Below are positions 8,623 through 18,548 of a stretch of 64,000 bases of DNA, piece after piece. The position numbers and the translations under genes are program-made. This stretch comes from Novosphingobium sp. CECT 9465 (GTDB lineage: Bacteria; Pseudomonadota; Alphaproteobacteria; Sphingomonadales; Sphingomonadaceae), in contig NZ_CAKLBX010000001.1 in NCBI RefSeq assembly GCF_920987055.1, positions 2,156,501-2,220,500 of the forward strand, given 5' to 3'. Under the pieces are notes generated by a model, which saw nothing but the letters and a program-made list of their open reading frames with translations, made no database searches and was not told where the DNA came from. How positions within the stretch are numbered: the stretch's first letter is position 1; every line of letters begins with the position of its first letter.

Positions 8623-10475
8623 TGCGGACCTGGCGGATCGGGGCCGCGCTGCTGGTATTGGCGACAGGATTTCCCGCACGTTCGCCTGCGCAGGACGCCA
8701 GTGCAATTGTCCGCATAGATGCTGCTCCGGCAACGCCGGTCCGGCTTTCCGCCAATGCCATGCTGGACCGCCTCTTTGCCGAAGATGTGCGCGAGGCCAT
8801 GGCGCTCGATCCACTGGGCGCACTTGAGCAGGGGCAGCGCGTTTCGGTGCAACAGTTCGCATTGCTGTTCACCCCCGAACTTGCCCGCAAACGCCACGAA
8901 AGCAACGCCCGCACCCTGGCGGCGCTGGCGCAAATCGATCCCGAACAGCTCGACCCCAGCCGCCGCATATCGCACGCGGTGTTCGAGGAGACGAAGCGCA
9001 ACGAACAGGCGCTGATGGCGCCCGATGTTCAGGCGTTGACTGCGGTCCAGCCGTTCAACCATTTCGGCGGCTTCCACATCGCCTATCCTGAACTTTCTGC
9101 AGGGGGGAGCGGCAGCACACTGAATTCGGTGGCGGATTACGATCTGCTGATCGCCCGGCATCGCGCCCTTCGGCAGGTATTCGGACAGGCAATCGCACGG
9201 TTTCGCGAAGGCATGGCAAGCGGCATTACCGAACCGCGCCTGACCGTGGACAACATGATCGTGCAGATCGACGGACTGCTGGCACAAAGGATCGACCGAT
9301 CCCCGTTCATGGCCCCTGCCCGCCAGTTTCCGCAGGACTTTACCCCGGCCGACCGCGCCCGCATCGGGCGGGAACTGACAGAGGTGACGCGCCGGGACAT
9401 CTATCCGGCCTATCGTGCGCTGCGCCGGTTTCTGGTTGAGGAATATCGCCCGGTCACGCGCGAGCAACCGGGGCTTTCAGCCGTGGCGGGTGGTGACAGG
9501 CTTTATCGCCTGCTGGCGCGCCATCACACCACGCTCGATCTTGATCCGGCCGTGGTGCACCAGACAGGGCTGACGGAAGTGGTCCGCATTCAGACCCAGA
9601 TGGACGGAGTGAAACAGCAACTGGGGTTTGCCGGCCCATTGCGCGCCTTCTTCGACCGCATTCGCAGCGATCCGCGGTTTCATCCACGCAGCGAACATGA
9701 ACTGGCCGAAGGCTTCCGGTCGGTGGGGCGCAAGGTGGATGCGCTGGCGCCGCAATACTTCCTCCATTTGCCCAAGGCGCCGCTGCATATCCAGTCGTAC
9801 CCGGCCTATCGCGCCAAGTTCGAGGCGGGGGGCAGCTATGCGCAAGGATCTGCCGACGGGACGCAGCCGGGCGTGTTCTTCTTCAACGCCTATGACCTGA
9901 AAAGCCGCTTCCTGACCGGCGTGGCGACACTGTATCTGCACGAAGGCGCGCCGGGGCATCACTTCCAGATCAGCCTTGCGCAGGAAAACACCGCCCTGCC
10001 CGATTTCCAACGGTTTGGCGGCAACACCGCCTATATCGAAGGCTGGGCGCTTTATGCCGAAACGCTGGGGTACGAGATGGGCTTTTACGCCGATCCGATG
10101 CAGCACTGGGGCACACTGGACGATGAGATGCTTCGCGCAATGCGGCTGGTGGTGGATACCGGCCTGCACACCAAAGGCTGGAGCCGCGAACAGGCGGTCG
10201 ATTACATGCTGGCCAATTCGGGCATGGGGCGGAGCGATGCCGAAGCCGAAGTGGACCGCTATATCGCCAATCCGGGGCAGGCGCTGGCCTACAAGATCGG
10301 CGCGCTGACCATACAGCGGTTGCGCAAGGAAGCGGAAAGTGCACTGGGCAGCCGGTTCGACATCCGCCTGTTCCACGATCAGGTGCTGGGCAGTGGCGCC
10401 TTGCCGATGGCGGTACTGGAAGCCAAGGTCCGGCGCTGGATTGCGGCAGGCGGGCGCGCTGGGTACTTGCGCTGA
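8619..10475 (+). CDS. Secreted DUF885 family protein (putative zinc peptidase)
   Basis: Exported protein of 618 residues. The start was set to the ATG at 8619 because it makes an ATGA overlap with the oxygenase gene and leads into a signal peptide (RIGAALLVLATGFPARSPAQ). The DUF885 hallmark HEGAPGHH is at about residue 441, with a downstream EGWALYAE helix carrying the likely third metal ligand; this HExxxH-like arrangement suggests a metallopeptidase fold. Its length is usual for the family. It probably acts in the periplasm. It is the second gene of a plus-strand set that continues with the yjfL-yjfM-yjfC-like genes. Confidence 0.88.
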   Translation: MMRTWRIGAALLVLATGFPARSPAQDASAIVRIDAAPATPVRLSANAMLDRLFAEDVREAMALDPLGALEQGQRVSVQQFALLFTPELARKRHESNARTLAALAQIDPEQLDPSRRISHAVFEETKRNEQALMAPDVQALTAVQPFNHFGGFHIAYPELSAGGSGSTLNSVADYDLLIARHRALRQVFGQAIARFREGMASGITEPRLTVDNMIVQIDGLLAQRIDRSPFMAPARQFPQDFTPADRARIGRELTEVTRRDIYPAYRALRRFLVEEYRPVTREQPGLSAVAGGDRLYRLLARHHTTLDLDPAVVHQTGLTEVVRIQTQMDGVKQQLGFAGPLRAFFDRIRSDPRFHPRSEHELAEGFRSVGRKVDALAPQYFLHLPKAPLHIQSYPAYRAKFEAGGSYAQGSADGTQPGVFFFNAYDLKSRFLTGVATLYLHEGAPGHHFQISLAQENTALPDFQRFGGNTAYIEGWALYAETLGYEMGFYADPMQHWGTLDDEMLRAMRLVVDTGLHTKGWSREQAVDYMLANSGMGRSDAEAEVDRYIANPGQALAYKIGALTIQRLRKEAESALGSRFDIRLFHDQVLGSGALPMAVLEAKVRRWIAAGGRAGYLR

Positions 10476-10521
10476 TCGGGCAAGCCTGCTGTTATCGCGC
10501 GGCCTATTGCTGGGGGACAGG

Positions 10522-10929
10522 ATGCTTGGCTATTTCATCGCGGCATTGCCACATTTCCTTGCCTATTTTGCATCGGCCATGGCGCTGGCTGCGGCATTCC
10601 TGTTTCTCTATTCGCGTTTCACCCCGCATCGCGAATTCGAACTGATCCGTCAGGGCAATTCGGCAGCGGCAATCCAGTTGACGGGCACCTTCATCGGCTT
10701 TGCCATTCCGGTGGCAGTGGTGATCGGCCATTCGGCGAGCATCCCCGACATGCTGCTGTGGGGCGCAGTGGCGGCGGTCGTCCAACTTGGCGTGTTCGTG
10801 ATCATTTCCCGGCTGCTGTTCAGGGCGATTTCGGACAAGATCACCGAAGGCTGCGCGGCATCGGGGCAATTCGTGGGCGGCATCGGCATCGGCGTGGGCA
10901 TTCTGCAAGCCGCCTGCATGGTGCCCTGA
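10522..10929 (+). CDS. DUF350 inner-membrane protein (YjfL-like)
   Basis: Small integral membrane protein of 135 residues with about four hydrophobic helices (residues 5-30, 52-72, 78-98 and 110-132), matching the duplicated two-helix architecture of DUF350. The start at 10522 has a good GGGGGACAG ribosome-binding site; the open frame extends upstream, but that part overlaps the previous gene. It sits in the order DUF350, small lipoprotein, glutathionylspermidine-synthase-like ATP-grasp, the same order as E. coli yjfL-yjfM-yjfC. The function is unresolved. Confidence 0.85.
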   Translation: MLGYFIAALPHFLAYFASAMALAAAFLFLYSRFTPHREFELIRQGNSAAAIQLTGTFIGFAIPVAVVIGHSASIPDMLLWGAVAAVVQLGVFVIISRLLFRAISDKITEGCAASGQFVGGIGIGVGILQAACMVP

Positions 10930-10932
10930 GCG

Positions 10933-11334
10933 ATGAACAAGCACCTTGCCCTGACTACGGCGATGGCGGCGACGCTGGCCGGTCTTTCGGGCTGTTCATC
11001 ACGCAACGACTGGGACGATGACGTGGTGGTGGACCGCGATACGCGCGTCTGCGTTGACCAGAACGGCTATCGCGTGGAAGACGGCCGCTGCGGCCAGAGC
11101 GGATACTACGGCGGTGGGTCGCACTTGTGGTATTACGTGAACCGGGGCAATCGTGTGCCCTATTACGGGGATCGGGTGAACGATCCGCGGCTGGGCTTCA
11201 AGGGCAGCTATTTCGCCACCAAGGGCGCGCAATATGCCAGCGCTCCCGCGAAATCGAACCTTGTGCGATCCACCCCGGTATCGCGCGGCGGGTTCGGTTC
11301 GAAGGGCGGCTTCTTTGGCGGTGGCAAGTCCTGA
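10933..11334 (+). CDS. DUF1190/YgiB-like lipoprotein
   Basis: Lipoprotein of 133 residues: a signal with lipobox LSGC (Cys about residue 21), then a short acidic stretch and a Gly/Tyr-rich tail. The C-terminal STPVSRGGFGSKGG closely resembles the RGGFG tail of E. coli YgiB/YjfM (DUF1190), though the protein is much shorter. It starts 3 bp after the DUF350 gene and ends 3 bp before the ATP-grasp gene, so all three are one transcription unit. Its role is unknown; it is probably an envelope partner of the ATP-grasp enzyme. Confidence 0.75.
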   Translation: MNKHLALTTAMAATLAGLSGCSSRNDWDDDVVVDRDTRVCVDQNGYRVEDGRCGQSGYYGGGSHLWYYVNRGNRVPYYGDRVNDPRLGFKGSYFATKGAQYASAPAKSNLVRSTPVSRGGFGSKGGFFGGGKS

Positions 11335-11337
11335 TCG

Positions 11338-12483
11338 ATGCAAAGGCTGACGCTTGCCCCGCGCCATGATTGGCAGGCGGCGGTAGAGGAACTGGGGCTG
11401 CTGTGGCACAGCGATGACGATGGTCCCTACTGGGATGAGTCCGCGTGCTACCAGTTCAGCCTTGCCCAGATCGAAACGATCGAAGCCGCCACCGAAGCGC
11501 TGCATCAGCTTTACCGTGAGGCAGGCGAACGCATTTCGCGCGACGAACGCATGCTGGCCGCCTGCGGCATACCTGCGGAATATCACGGTGCTGTCCGCGA
11601 AGGCTGGCGCGGCAATACCCCCGCGCTCGATTTTGGCAGGTTCGATCTGGCGTGGGACGGCACGGGCGACCCGAAGCTGCTCGAATACAACTGCGATACG
11701 CCCACATCGCTGCTGGAAACAGCGATCATCCAGTGGAACTGGAAGGAAGCGGTGTTTCCCCACGCCGACCAGTTCAACAGCTTGCACGAACGCCTGATCG
11801 AGCGCTGGCAATTGATCGCCCACGCCCTGCCCGGACGGCGGGTATGGTTCACGCATGTGGGTGACACGGTGCACGAAGACACCATGACCACCACCTACTT
11901 GCGCGATCTGGCGCAGCAGGCGGGCCTTGAAACGCGGGGACTGCTGATCGACCAGATCGGCATCGATGGCGACGGTCGCATCGTCGATCAGGACGATTAC
12001 CTGATTACCGCCTTGTTCAAGCTCTACCCTTGGGAATGGCTGGCGGCCGAAGAGTTCGGAACGCAAATCCTGCCGCACATGAAGGACACAGTGTGGCTGG
12101 AGCCGTTGTGGAAGATGATGTGGAGCAACAAGGCTGTCCTGGCTGTGCTGTGGGAGATGTTTCCCGGCCATCCCAACCTGCTGCCCGCCGCGTTCGACGC
12201 CAGAGCGGTCGGCGAAGACTACGTGTCAAAGCCGGTGCTGGCGCGTGAAGGCGCCAACATCGAGGTCGTGTCTGCCGGGCAGGTTCTGGCCAGCACCGGT
12301 GGCGGGTATGATCGCGGCAAGTTGGTTTACCAGCAACGCTATCCCTTGCGCGATTTCGGAAAGGGCTATCCGGTGCTGGGAAGCTGGATTGTGGGCGGCG
12401 AGGCAGCGGGCCTCGGCATCCGCGAAGATGGCCTTATCACCAGCAACCGGGCGCGCTTCGTGCCCCATATCATCGTGGATTGA
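11338..12483 (+). CDS. Glutathionylspermidine synthase-family ATP-grasp protein (YgiC/YjfC-like)
   Basis: Cytoplasmic ATP-grasp ligase of 381 residues, matching the C-terminal synthetase half of glutathionylspermidine synthase; the amidase half is absent. Readable features are the substrate segment KLLEYNCDTPTSLLE, the loop YDRGKLVYQQRYPL and the C-terminal SNRARFVPH. E. coli YgiC and YjfC share this fold but have no proven glutathionylspermidine activity (family knowledge), so the product is unknown; a peptide- or amine-ligating role on a small substrate is likely. It is the last gene of its operon and converges on lysK with a 6-bp gap and no obvious terminator. Confidence 0.88.
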   Translation: MQRLTLAPRHDWQAAVEELGLLWHSDDDGPYWDESACYQFSLAQIETIEAATEALHQLYREAGERISRDERMLAACGIPAEYHGAVREGWRGNTPALDFGRFDLAWDGTGDPKLLEYNCDTPTSLLETAIIQWNWKEAVFPHADQFNSLHERLIERWQLIAHALPGRRVWFTHVGDTVHEDTMTTTYLRDLAQQAGLETRGLLIDQIGIDGDGRIVDQDDYLITALFKLYPWEWLAAEEFGTQILPHMKDTVWLEPLWKMMWSNKAVLAVLWEMFPGHPNLLPAAFDARAVGEDYVSKPVLAREGANIEVVSAGQVLASTGGGYDRGKLVYQQRYPLRDFGKGYPVLGSWIVGGEAAGLGIREDGLITSNRARFVPHIIVD

Positions 12484-12489
12484 CTGCCG

Positions 12490-14094
12490 TCAGTCGAGCG
12501 CTTCGGCGATCAGCTTGCGCGTGTTGGCCACACCATAGAGTGCGATGAAGCTGCCCATGCGCGGGCCTTGGGCCGATCCCAGCAGCGTTTCGTACAGGCA
12601 CTTGAACCAGTCACGCAGGGTTTCGAAGCCGTAGTGCGGGTCCTTCCCGATTTCGTAGACGATGTTCTGCAATTCTTCGGCGGTGGCATCGTCGGACGTT
12701 GCCGCCAGTTCCTCGTCCAGCGCAGCAAGCGCCAGAGCTTCACCCGCTTCGGGCTTGCGCCGGATCAGCGTGGGCGCAATGAAATCGCGGTTATAGGCCA
12801 GCGCGCGCGTGACCAGACCGTCAAGCGCCGGATGGGCCGCAGGGTCTGCGTTTTCAACATAGTTGCCAAGATAGGACCACACCTGATCGCGGCTGGCCCC
12901 CGCGCCCAGCACGCCGACAAGGTTCAGCAGCAGGCCATAAGTCACCGGCAGGCTTTCACCGTCGCCGCCCTGATAGCCATTGGCGCGCAACAGGTGCCAC
13001 ACCGGGTTGCCGAGTTGTTGTTCCACCGGCTGCGTCGGCAGCTTTTCGCGGAACTGCCAGTATTCATCGACCGCGCGCGGGATGATGCCGACGTGGAGCG
13101 ACTTGGCGCTTTTGGGATCGCGGAACAGGTAGAAGCTCAGCGATTCCTCGCTGCCGTATTCCAGCCACTGTTCGATCGTCAGGCCGTTGCCCTTGGACTT
13201 GGAGATCTTCTCGCCCTTCTCATCAAGGAAAAGTTCGTAGATCAATCCTTCGGGGCGACGACCGCCGAGCACTTGCGCGATACGGCCCGATTGCGTGACG
13301 CTGTCGGTCAAGTCCTTGCCGCACATTTCATAATCGACGCCCAGCGCGACCCAGCGCATGGCCCAATCGACTTTCCATTGGAGCTTGGACCAGCCGCCCA
13401 GCACGGTGTGCTCGATCACATCGCCATTGCTGTCGGTGAAGCGAACGATCCCGGCGTCTGCATCGACCACCTCGACCGGCACTTGCAGCACTTGGCCCGT
13501 TGTCGGCGAAACCGGCAGGACCGGGGAGTACGTCTTGCGGCGTTCCTCGCGCAATGTCGGCAGCATGATGTCCATGATCGCCTGCCAGTTGCGCAGGACA
13601 TTCTTCAGGGCATCGTCGAACCCGCCCGCATTGTAGCGGTCAGCCGCCGAGACGAATTCGTAATCGAAGCCGAACTGATCCAGAAACGCGCGCAGCATGG
13701 CGTTGTTGTGATGCGCAAAGCTTTCGTGCGTTTCGAACGGATCGGGGATGCGGCTGAGCGGATGGCCGAGGTTGGCTTCGAGCACCGCCTTGTTCTCGAT
13801 ATTGTCGGGAACCTTGCGCAAACCATCCATGTCATCGGAAAACGCGACCAGCCGCGTGGGGTGGCCACCTGTCAGCGTTTCATAGGCGCGGCGGACCAGC
13901 GTGGTGCGCAGCACTTCCTGGAACGTGCCGATGTGCGGCAGGCCCGACGGGCCATATCCCGTTTCGAACAGCACGGGCACGAGATTGCCGGACGCATCGC
14001 GTTTGCCGCCCGGAAACCGCTTGGCGATCTTGCGGGCTTCCTCGAACGGCCATGCCTTCGAAGTCTGGGCTGCTGTGTGGATTGCGTCTGTCAT
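12490..14094 (-). CDS. lysK: Lysine--tRNA ligase, class I
   Basis: Class I lysyl-tRNA synthetase of 534 residues, charging tRNA-Lys in the cytoplasm. The catalytic Rossmann motifs are GPSGLPHIGTFQE (HIGH equivalent, residues 54-57) and KISKSKGNG (KMSKS). An anticodon-binding helical C-terminus follows. Most bacteria use class II LysRS; the class I form is usual in alphaproteobacteria. The start at 14094 (MTDAIHTAAQ) was preferred over an in-frame ATG 14 codons upstream that encodes a Lys/Arg/Pro run. It is convergent with the ATP-grasp gene. Confidence 0.96.
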   Translation of the reverse strand: MTDAIHTAAQTSKAWPFEEARKIAKRFPGGKRDASGNLVPVLFETGYGPSGLPHIGTFQEVLRTTLVRRAYETLTGGHPTRLVAFSDDMDGLRKVPDNIENKAVLEANLGHPLSRIPDPFETHESFAHHNNAMLRAFLDQFGFDYEFVSAADRYNAGGFDDALKNVLRNWQAIMDIMLPTLREERRKTYSPVLPVSPTTGQVLQVPVEVVDADAGIVRFTDSNGDVIEHTVLGGWSKLQWKVDWAMRWVALGVDYEMCGKDLTDSVTQSGRIAQVLGGRRPEGLIYELFLDEKGEKISKSKGNGLTIEQWLEYGSEESLSFYLFRDPKSAKSLHVGIIPRAVDEYWQFREKLPTQPVEQQLGNPVWHLLRANGYQGGDGESLPVTYGLLLNLVGVLGAGASRDQVWSYLGNYVENADPAAHPALDGLVTRALAYNRDFIAPTLIRRKPEAGEALALAALDEELAATSDDATAEELQNIVYEIGKDPHYGFETLRDWFKCLYETLLGSAQGPRMGSFIALYGVANTRKLIAEALD

Positions 14095-14164
14095 GATGCC
14101 CGCCCTTTTGCGCGGGGGCGCGGCTTTCGCAAGCAAAAGCTGGTGCTGGGGCGCAACGCCGAAA

Positions 14165-14194
14165 GGCCGGAACCGCGCGTATGCGATCCCGGCC
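14165..14194 (-). terminator. Possible terminator after flagellin
   Basis: Inverted repeat GGCCGG (14165-14170) and CCGGCC (14189-14194), with weaker pairing inside. It begins about 28 bases past the flagellin stop and is followed on the minus strand by TTTC. The T-run is short, so the call is tentative. Confidence 0.4.
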
Positions 14195-14221
14195 GTCCGT
14201 GGAGTGCTTCTGAAGGGAGGC

Positions 14222-15115
14222 TTACTTCAGAAGCGAAAGTACATTCTGCTGGGCCTGATTGGCCTGCGCGATCATCGCGGTCGATGCCTGCGAAAGGATC
14301 TGCGCCTTGGCCATCGCGGTCGTTTCTGCCGAATAATCGGTATCGACGATGCGCGACCGGGCATCAGACAGGTTGGTGACATTGTCGTTGAGGTTGTTCA
14401 CCACCGATTCGAGGCGGTTCTGGCCTGCACCGAGGCCGGCGCGGGTAGCGCTGACGGCGGCGAGTGCGGCATCGACGTTGTCGATCGTGTCACTGGCATT
14501 GGTTGCGCCGCTGCCGTCTCCGGCCACGGTATCGTTCACCTTGAGCGACTGCGTACCGCCAGCGGTGTAGGCGACGGCGCCGGTGCCGAACAGCACATCG
14601 CCATCGAAGGCCTTGCTGGAAAGCGTCACCGTATCATTGGTTTCGCCGCCGGTCTGGATGATGAATTCGAGATCGTCGGCCGCGACCGGCGCGGTGGCCA
14701 CGGCAAACAGTTCATTGCCGTTGAACTTGGTCTTGGTCAGGACTTCGCTGACCTGGCTGGTCAGGTTCTCGACTTCGGACTGCATCGCGTTGCGATCCGA
14801 TTCCTGATAGGTGCCCGATTTGGCCTGAACCGCCAGTTCGCGAATACGCTGGAGCATCGCGGTCACTTCATTCAGCGCGCCATCGGCGGTCTGGGCAAGG
14901 CTGATGCCGTCGTTGGCATTGCGTACGCCCTGATTCATGCCCTTGATCTGCGCGGTCATGGTCGTGGTGATCGCAAGGCCCGCCGCATCGTCCTTCGCGC
15001 TGTTGATGCGCTTGCCGGTCGAAAGGCGTTCCATGGCCATGCCAAGCATCTTGGCGGCCGAATTCGAAGCATTGGTAGCGCGGATGGCGCTGATATTGGT
15101 ATTGATGACTGCCAT
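14222..15115 (-). CDS. fliC: Flagellin
   Basis: Flagellar filament subunit of 297 residues. The start [13 protein letters not shown] with a GGAG ribosome-binding site is the canonical flagellin N-terminus; the frame's 50-codon upstream extension is discarded. Conserved N-terminal D0/D1 helices ([24 protein letters not shown]) and C-terminal helix ([14 protein letters not shown]) flank a short variable centre of roughly 110 residues, so this is a compact alphaproteobacterial flagellin. No other flagellar gene is in the window; the gene sits alone between lysK and a helicase gene, so filament export and assembly genes must lie elsewhere. Confidence 0.96.
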   Translation of the reverse strand: MAVINTNISAIRATNASNSAAKMLGMAMERLSTGKRINSAKDDAAGLAITTTMTAQIKGMNQGVRNANDGISLAQTADGALNEVTAMLQRIRELAVQAKSGTYQESDRNAMQSEVENLTSQVSEVLTKTKFNGNELFAVATAPVAADDLEFIIQTGGETNDTVTLSSKAFDGDVLFGTGAVAYTAGGTQSLKVNDTVAGDGSGATNASDTIDNVDAALAAVSATRAGLGAGQNRLESVVNNLNDNVTNLSDARSRIVDTDYSAETTAMAKAQILSQASTAMIAQANQAQQNVLSLLK

Positions 15116-15279
15116 GTCCCATTCTCCACTATGGGGCGAAGCCGGGTTGCGCTCCGCGATTGGTCCCGCAGAGAAGGACGACAGGCGCGCGGACGTTTTA
15201 AGGGCCTTGGTGAATCGCGTGGCAATATCTTGCCGTGGCCGGTTGACGCTTGCCCCGTGTTCCATTCCTGTTCTAACGC

Positions 15280-18006
15280 ATGCCGGTGACGGACACGCCC
15301 GCCCTTTCGCTTCCGGCGATTCACGCCAGCCATGGCGGGTGCTGGCTGCGCGATGGCTTTGCCACGCGCGGTGTGGGCAAGGGCGATGCCATCGTGGCGG
15401 CAGCAGACACGCCGCTGCTGATGCTGAACGCGCCGCTGGTGGCCAGTCGGCTGGGCTATCCCGATCTTTCCGGGCTGGACCTGCTCGAACTCTATGCGTT
15501 CATCCACCCTGCCCGCTTCGTGGTGCCAACGCCCAAGGGGCTTGCCCACGCATTGGGGCTGGATGAGCCACGCGGGGATGACGCGGTGCCGCTGTTGCTG
15601 CAACAGGCCGCAGCAGCTTTGCTTGCGGTGTGCGAGCGCGACGACTGGGCAGAACGCGAGGGTGCGTGGACGGCGTTGCAATCGCTGGTGCGGATGCGCT
15701 GGCCCTGGGCGACGCTGCTGACCCCGCGCATCCGGCGACCCGAAAAGGCCGAGCGCTGGCTGTTCGCGCGATTGCCGGAATGGGAGGAGACCGCCGACCG
15801 CGCCCAACCCGCGCAAGTGGTGCTGGGCGCAGAAGCCATCGCCGCGCGTCTGGCCGAACTGACCGGCAAGGATGCCGAAATGCGCCCGGCGCAACGCGAA
15901 TATGCGCGCGAAGCCGGGCAGGCGTTCGCGCCGCGCACAACCCAGCGCCAGCCTCATATGATACTGGCGCAGGCGGGCACCGGCACCGGCAAGACCTTCG
16001 GTTACCTTGCCCCCGCCTCGCTATGGGCTGAACAATCGGGCGGAACGGTGTGGGTCTCGACTTACACCAAGGCCCTGCAACGCCAATTGCGCCGCGAAAG
16101 CCGCCGGGCGTTTCCGGCGGAGAGGAATGGCAAGCCGCCGGTGGTAGTGCGCAAGGGACGCGAAAATTACCTGTGCCTGCTCAATCTGGAAGATGCGTTG
16201 CAGGGCGGCTTCGGCGGGCGGGCGGCAATCCTGGCGCAACTGGTGGCGCGCTGGGCCGCCTATTCGCAGGACGGAGACATGATCGGCGGCGATCTGCCGG
16301 GCTGGCTGGGTACGCTGTTCCGCAAGCGCGGGATCGCGGCCCTGACCGACCAGCGCGGCGAATGCGTCTATGCCGGATGCCCGCACTATCGCAAATGCTT
16401 CATCGAACGGGCAGCTCGCGCATCGGCCGATGCCGAACTGGTGATTGCCAATCATGCGCTGGTCATGGTCAACGCCGCGCGGGGCCGCGATACCGCACAG
16501 CGCCCGACGCGGATCGTGTTTGACGAAGGCCATCATGTGTTCGAAGCGGCGGATTCCACGTTCGCCGCCGCCCTGACCGGGGCAGAAACCATCGAACTGC
16601 GCCGCTGGGTGATCGGCCCGGAAGGCAAATCGCGCGGGCGCCGGCGCGGGCTTGCCGCGCGCCTTGCCGATGTTGCCAGCTATGACGAGGAGGGCGCGCG
16701 CGCGATCACGCAGGCGCGCGAAGCTGTCGAAGCCCTGCCCGGCGATGGCTGGCTGGCGCGGATCGTGGAAAGCACTCCGTCCGGCCCGCTGGAGGACCTT
16801 CTGTCAGCCGCTCGCGCGCTGACTTATGCGCGTGACGAAAGTGGCGGGCAGGACGCAGGTTACGGGCTTGAAACCGAAATCGCGCAATTGGACGGTCCAT
16901 TCATCGAAGTGGCTGGCCGTTCGCAGGAAGCGCTTGAGGCCTTGCGCAAGCCGCTGGTCCGGCTTGGCTTGCGGCTGGAAGCGCTGATCGAGGATGGGCC
17001 GGACTGGCTGGACGGCCCTGCCCGTGCGCGGATCGAAGGCGCGCGCGGGGCGATAGGCTGGCGCACAGACCTGCTGGCCGGGTGGATCGCGCTGCTGGCA
17101 CGGCTGGGTGGTCCCGGCGATCCCGATTTTGTCGACTGGATCGCGGTCGAACGCTCTGACGGGCGCGAATGGGATGTGGGACTGCACCGCCATTACCTCG
17201 ATCCGATGAAGCCTTTTGCCAATACCGTGCTGGCGCCCGCGCACGGCGTGATGATGACATCGGCCACGTTGCGCGACGGCGAGGACTGGGACAGCGCCAT
17301 CGTCCGCAGCGGCGCTCCGCATATCGAGGTAGCCCCGCGCCTGTTCGCGGCGGAAAGCCCGTTCGATTATGCGGCGCAGGCCGAAGTCCTGATCGTGACC
17401 GACGTGGCGAAAGGAGATATTCCCGCGCTGGCAGCGGCATACGGGCGGCTGATCGAGGCATCGGGCGGCGGGGCGCTGGGCCTGTTCACGGCAATCCGGC
17501 GTTTGCGCGCGGTCTATGGCCGGATTGCCGATCGGCTTGCGCGCGGCGGACTGCCGCTGTTCGCCCAGCATGTCGATCCGATCGATACCGGTACGCTGGT
17601 GGATATTTTCCGCGACGATCCGCGCGCCTCGCTGCTCGGCACCGATGCCCTGCGCGATGGCGTGGATGTGCCGGGCGATTCGCTGCGGTTGGTCATCATG
17701 GAGCAAGTGCCCTGGCCCAAGCCTTCGATCCTCCATCGCGCGCGGCGGTTCGCGGGCGGCGGGCAGGCGCATGATGACCGGATCATTCGCGCCCGGCTGG
17801 CGCAGGCGTTCGGGCGGCTGATCCGTTCGGTGGGCGACAAAGGCCATTTCGTGGTGCTTTCGTCCGCATTTCCTTCACGCCTCCTGACGGCATTCCCGCC
17901 GGGCACCCCGATCCGTCGGGTTACGCTCGATGTGGCTTTACAAAGCGTGATGGGCAGTGTTTCTGAGACGGCAGCCGCGCATGACCGACCAGAGGGAATT
18001 TCGTGA
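15280..18006 (+). CDS. DinG/XPD-type iron-sulfur ATP-dependent DNA helicase
   Basis: Superfamily 2 helicase of 908 residues. Walker A is [16 protein letters not shown] (about residues 229-244), the DEAH box is FDEGHH, and motif VI-like arginines are at the end. Four cysteines suited to a 4Fe-4S cluster lie between motifs I and II: one in ENYLCLLN and three in [12 protein letters not shown]. DinG-like enzymes unwind forked DNA, R-loops or G-quadruplexes during repair (family knowledge). Residues 1-200 form an N-terminal extension found in alphaproteobacterial members. Its stop is embedded in the GTG start of the next gene. Confidence 0.92.
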   Translation: MPVTDTPALSLPAIHASHGGCWLRDGFATRGVGKGDAIVAAADTPLLMLNAPLVASRLGYPDLSGLDLLELYAFIHPARFVVPTPKGLAHALGLDEPRGDDAVPLLLQQAAAALLAVCERDDWAEREGAWTALQSLVRMRWPWATLLTPRIRRPEKAERWLFARLPEWEETADRAQPAQVVLGAEAIAARLAELTGKDAEMRPAQREYAREAGQAFAPRTTQRQPHMILAQAGTGTGKTFGYLAPASLWAEQSGGTVWVSTYTKALQRQLRRESRRAFPAERNGKPPVVVRKGRENYLCLLNLEDALQGGFGGRAAILAQLVARWAAYSQDGDMIGGDLPGWLGTLFRKRGIAALTDQRGECVYAGCPHYRKCFIERAARASADAELVIANHALVMVNAARGRDTAQRPTRIVFDEGHHVFEAADSTFAAALTGAETIELRRWVIGPEGKSRGRRRGLAARLADVASYDEEGARAITQAREAVEALPGDGWLARIVESTPSGPLEDLLSAARALTYARDESGGQDAGYGLETEIAQLDGPFIEVAGRSQEALEALRKPLVRLGLRLEALIEDGPDWLDGPARARIEGARGAIGWRTDLLAGWIALLARLGGPGDPDFVDWIAVERSDGREWDVGLHRHYLDPMKPFANTVLAPAHGVMMTSATLRDGEDWDSAIVRSGAPHIEVAPRLFAAESPFDYAAQAEVLIVTDVAKGDIPALAAAYGRLIEASGGGALGLFTAIRRLRAVYGRIADRLARGGLPLFAQHVDPIDTGTLVDIFRDDPRASLLGTDALRDGVDVPGDSLRLVIMEQVPWPKPSILHRARRFAGGGQAHDDRIIRARLAQAFGRLIRSVGDKGHFVVLSSAFPSRLLTAFPPGTPIRRVTLDVALQSVMGSVSETAAAHDRPEGIS

Positions 18007-18548
18007 AGACACTCGCCCTGTTCCGCCATGCCAAGTCGGACTGGAGCGATGCGCGTGCGCGGGATTTCGACCGTCCGCTGAACGAACGCGGCCAGCGCGG
18101 TGCCCGCGCGATGGGAGGCTGGATCAAAGCCACCGGGCGGCAGTTCGACCGCATGATAGCATCGCCAGCCGTACGCGCCGCCGAAACCGTGGAAGAAGCG
18201 AGCAAGGCCTGGGGCTGCACGTTCAAGGTCGAATGGGACCGCCGGATTTACCTCGCCAGTTCGGCAACGCTGATCGACGTGCTGAAGGAACTTGAAGGCG
18301 AGCCTGACAGCGTACTCATGGTGGGGCATAACCCCGGCCTTGAAGACCTGATCTTCGACCTTGTGCCGGATGACGGTTCATCGCCGTTGCGCGATGTTGT
18401 CGAACAGAAATTCCCGACCGCGACCTTTGCCGTCATCGAACTGGATGCCAGCCGATGGGCAGATGTAACAGAAGGCTGTGGCCGGTTGGTCGAACTCAAG
18501 CGACCGCGCGACCTCGATCCCGCGCTTGGCCCTCAATTGATAGACTAA
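18003..18548 (+). CDS. SixA-like phosphohistidine phosphatase
   Basis: Histidine-phosphatase superfamily protein of 181 residues. The catalytic RHG-type motif reads LFRHAKSDW (His about residue 9), with the second His in [10 protein letters not shown] and conserved Arg residues in [10 protein letters not shown]. SixA acts on phosphohistidine of HPt domains or the nitrogen PTS (family knowledge). The start is a GTG that overlaps the helicase stop as GTGA, so translation is probably coupled. The stop codon interlocks with that of the convergent MerR-type gene over 4 bp. Confidence 0.9.
   Translation: MKTLALFRHAKSDWSDARARDFDRPLNERGQRGARAMGGWIKATGRQFDRMIASPAVRAAETVEEASKAWGCTFKVEWDRRIYLASSATLIDVLKELEGEPDSVLMVGHNPGLEDLIFDLVPDDGSSPLRDVVEQKFPTATFAVIELDASRWADVTEGCGRLVELKRPRDLDPALGPQLID

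Noticed and set aside
12568..14379. A 603-codon plus-strand open frame opposite lysK
   Set aside because: Antisense shadow in GC-rich DNA; its translation has no protein-like pattern, while the minus strand encodes a clear LysRS.
15116..15279. Sigma-54 promoter for flagellin
   Set aside because: The best GG...GC pair near the CGGCAAGATATTGC stretch has 9 instead of 10 bases between, so it does not fit the -24/-12 spacing.
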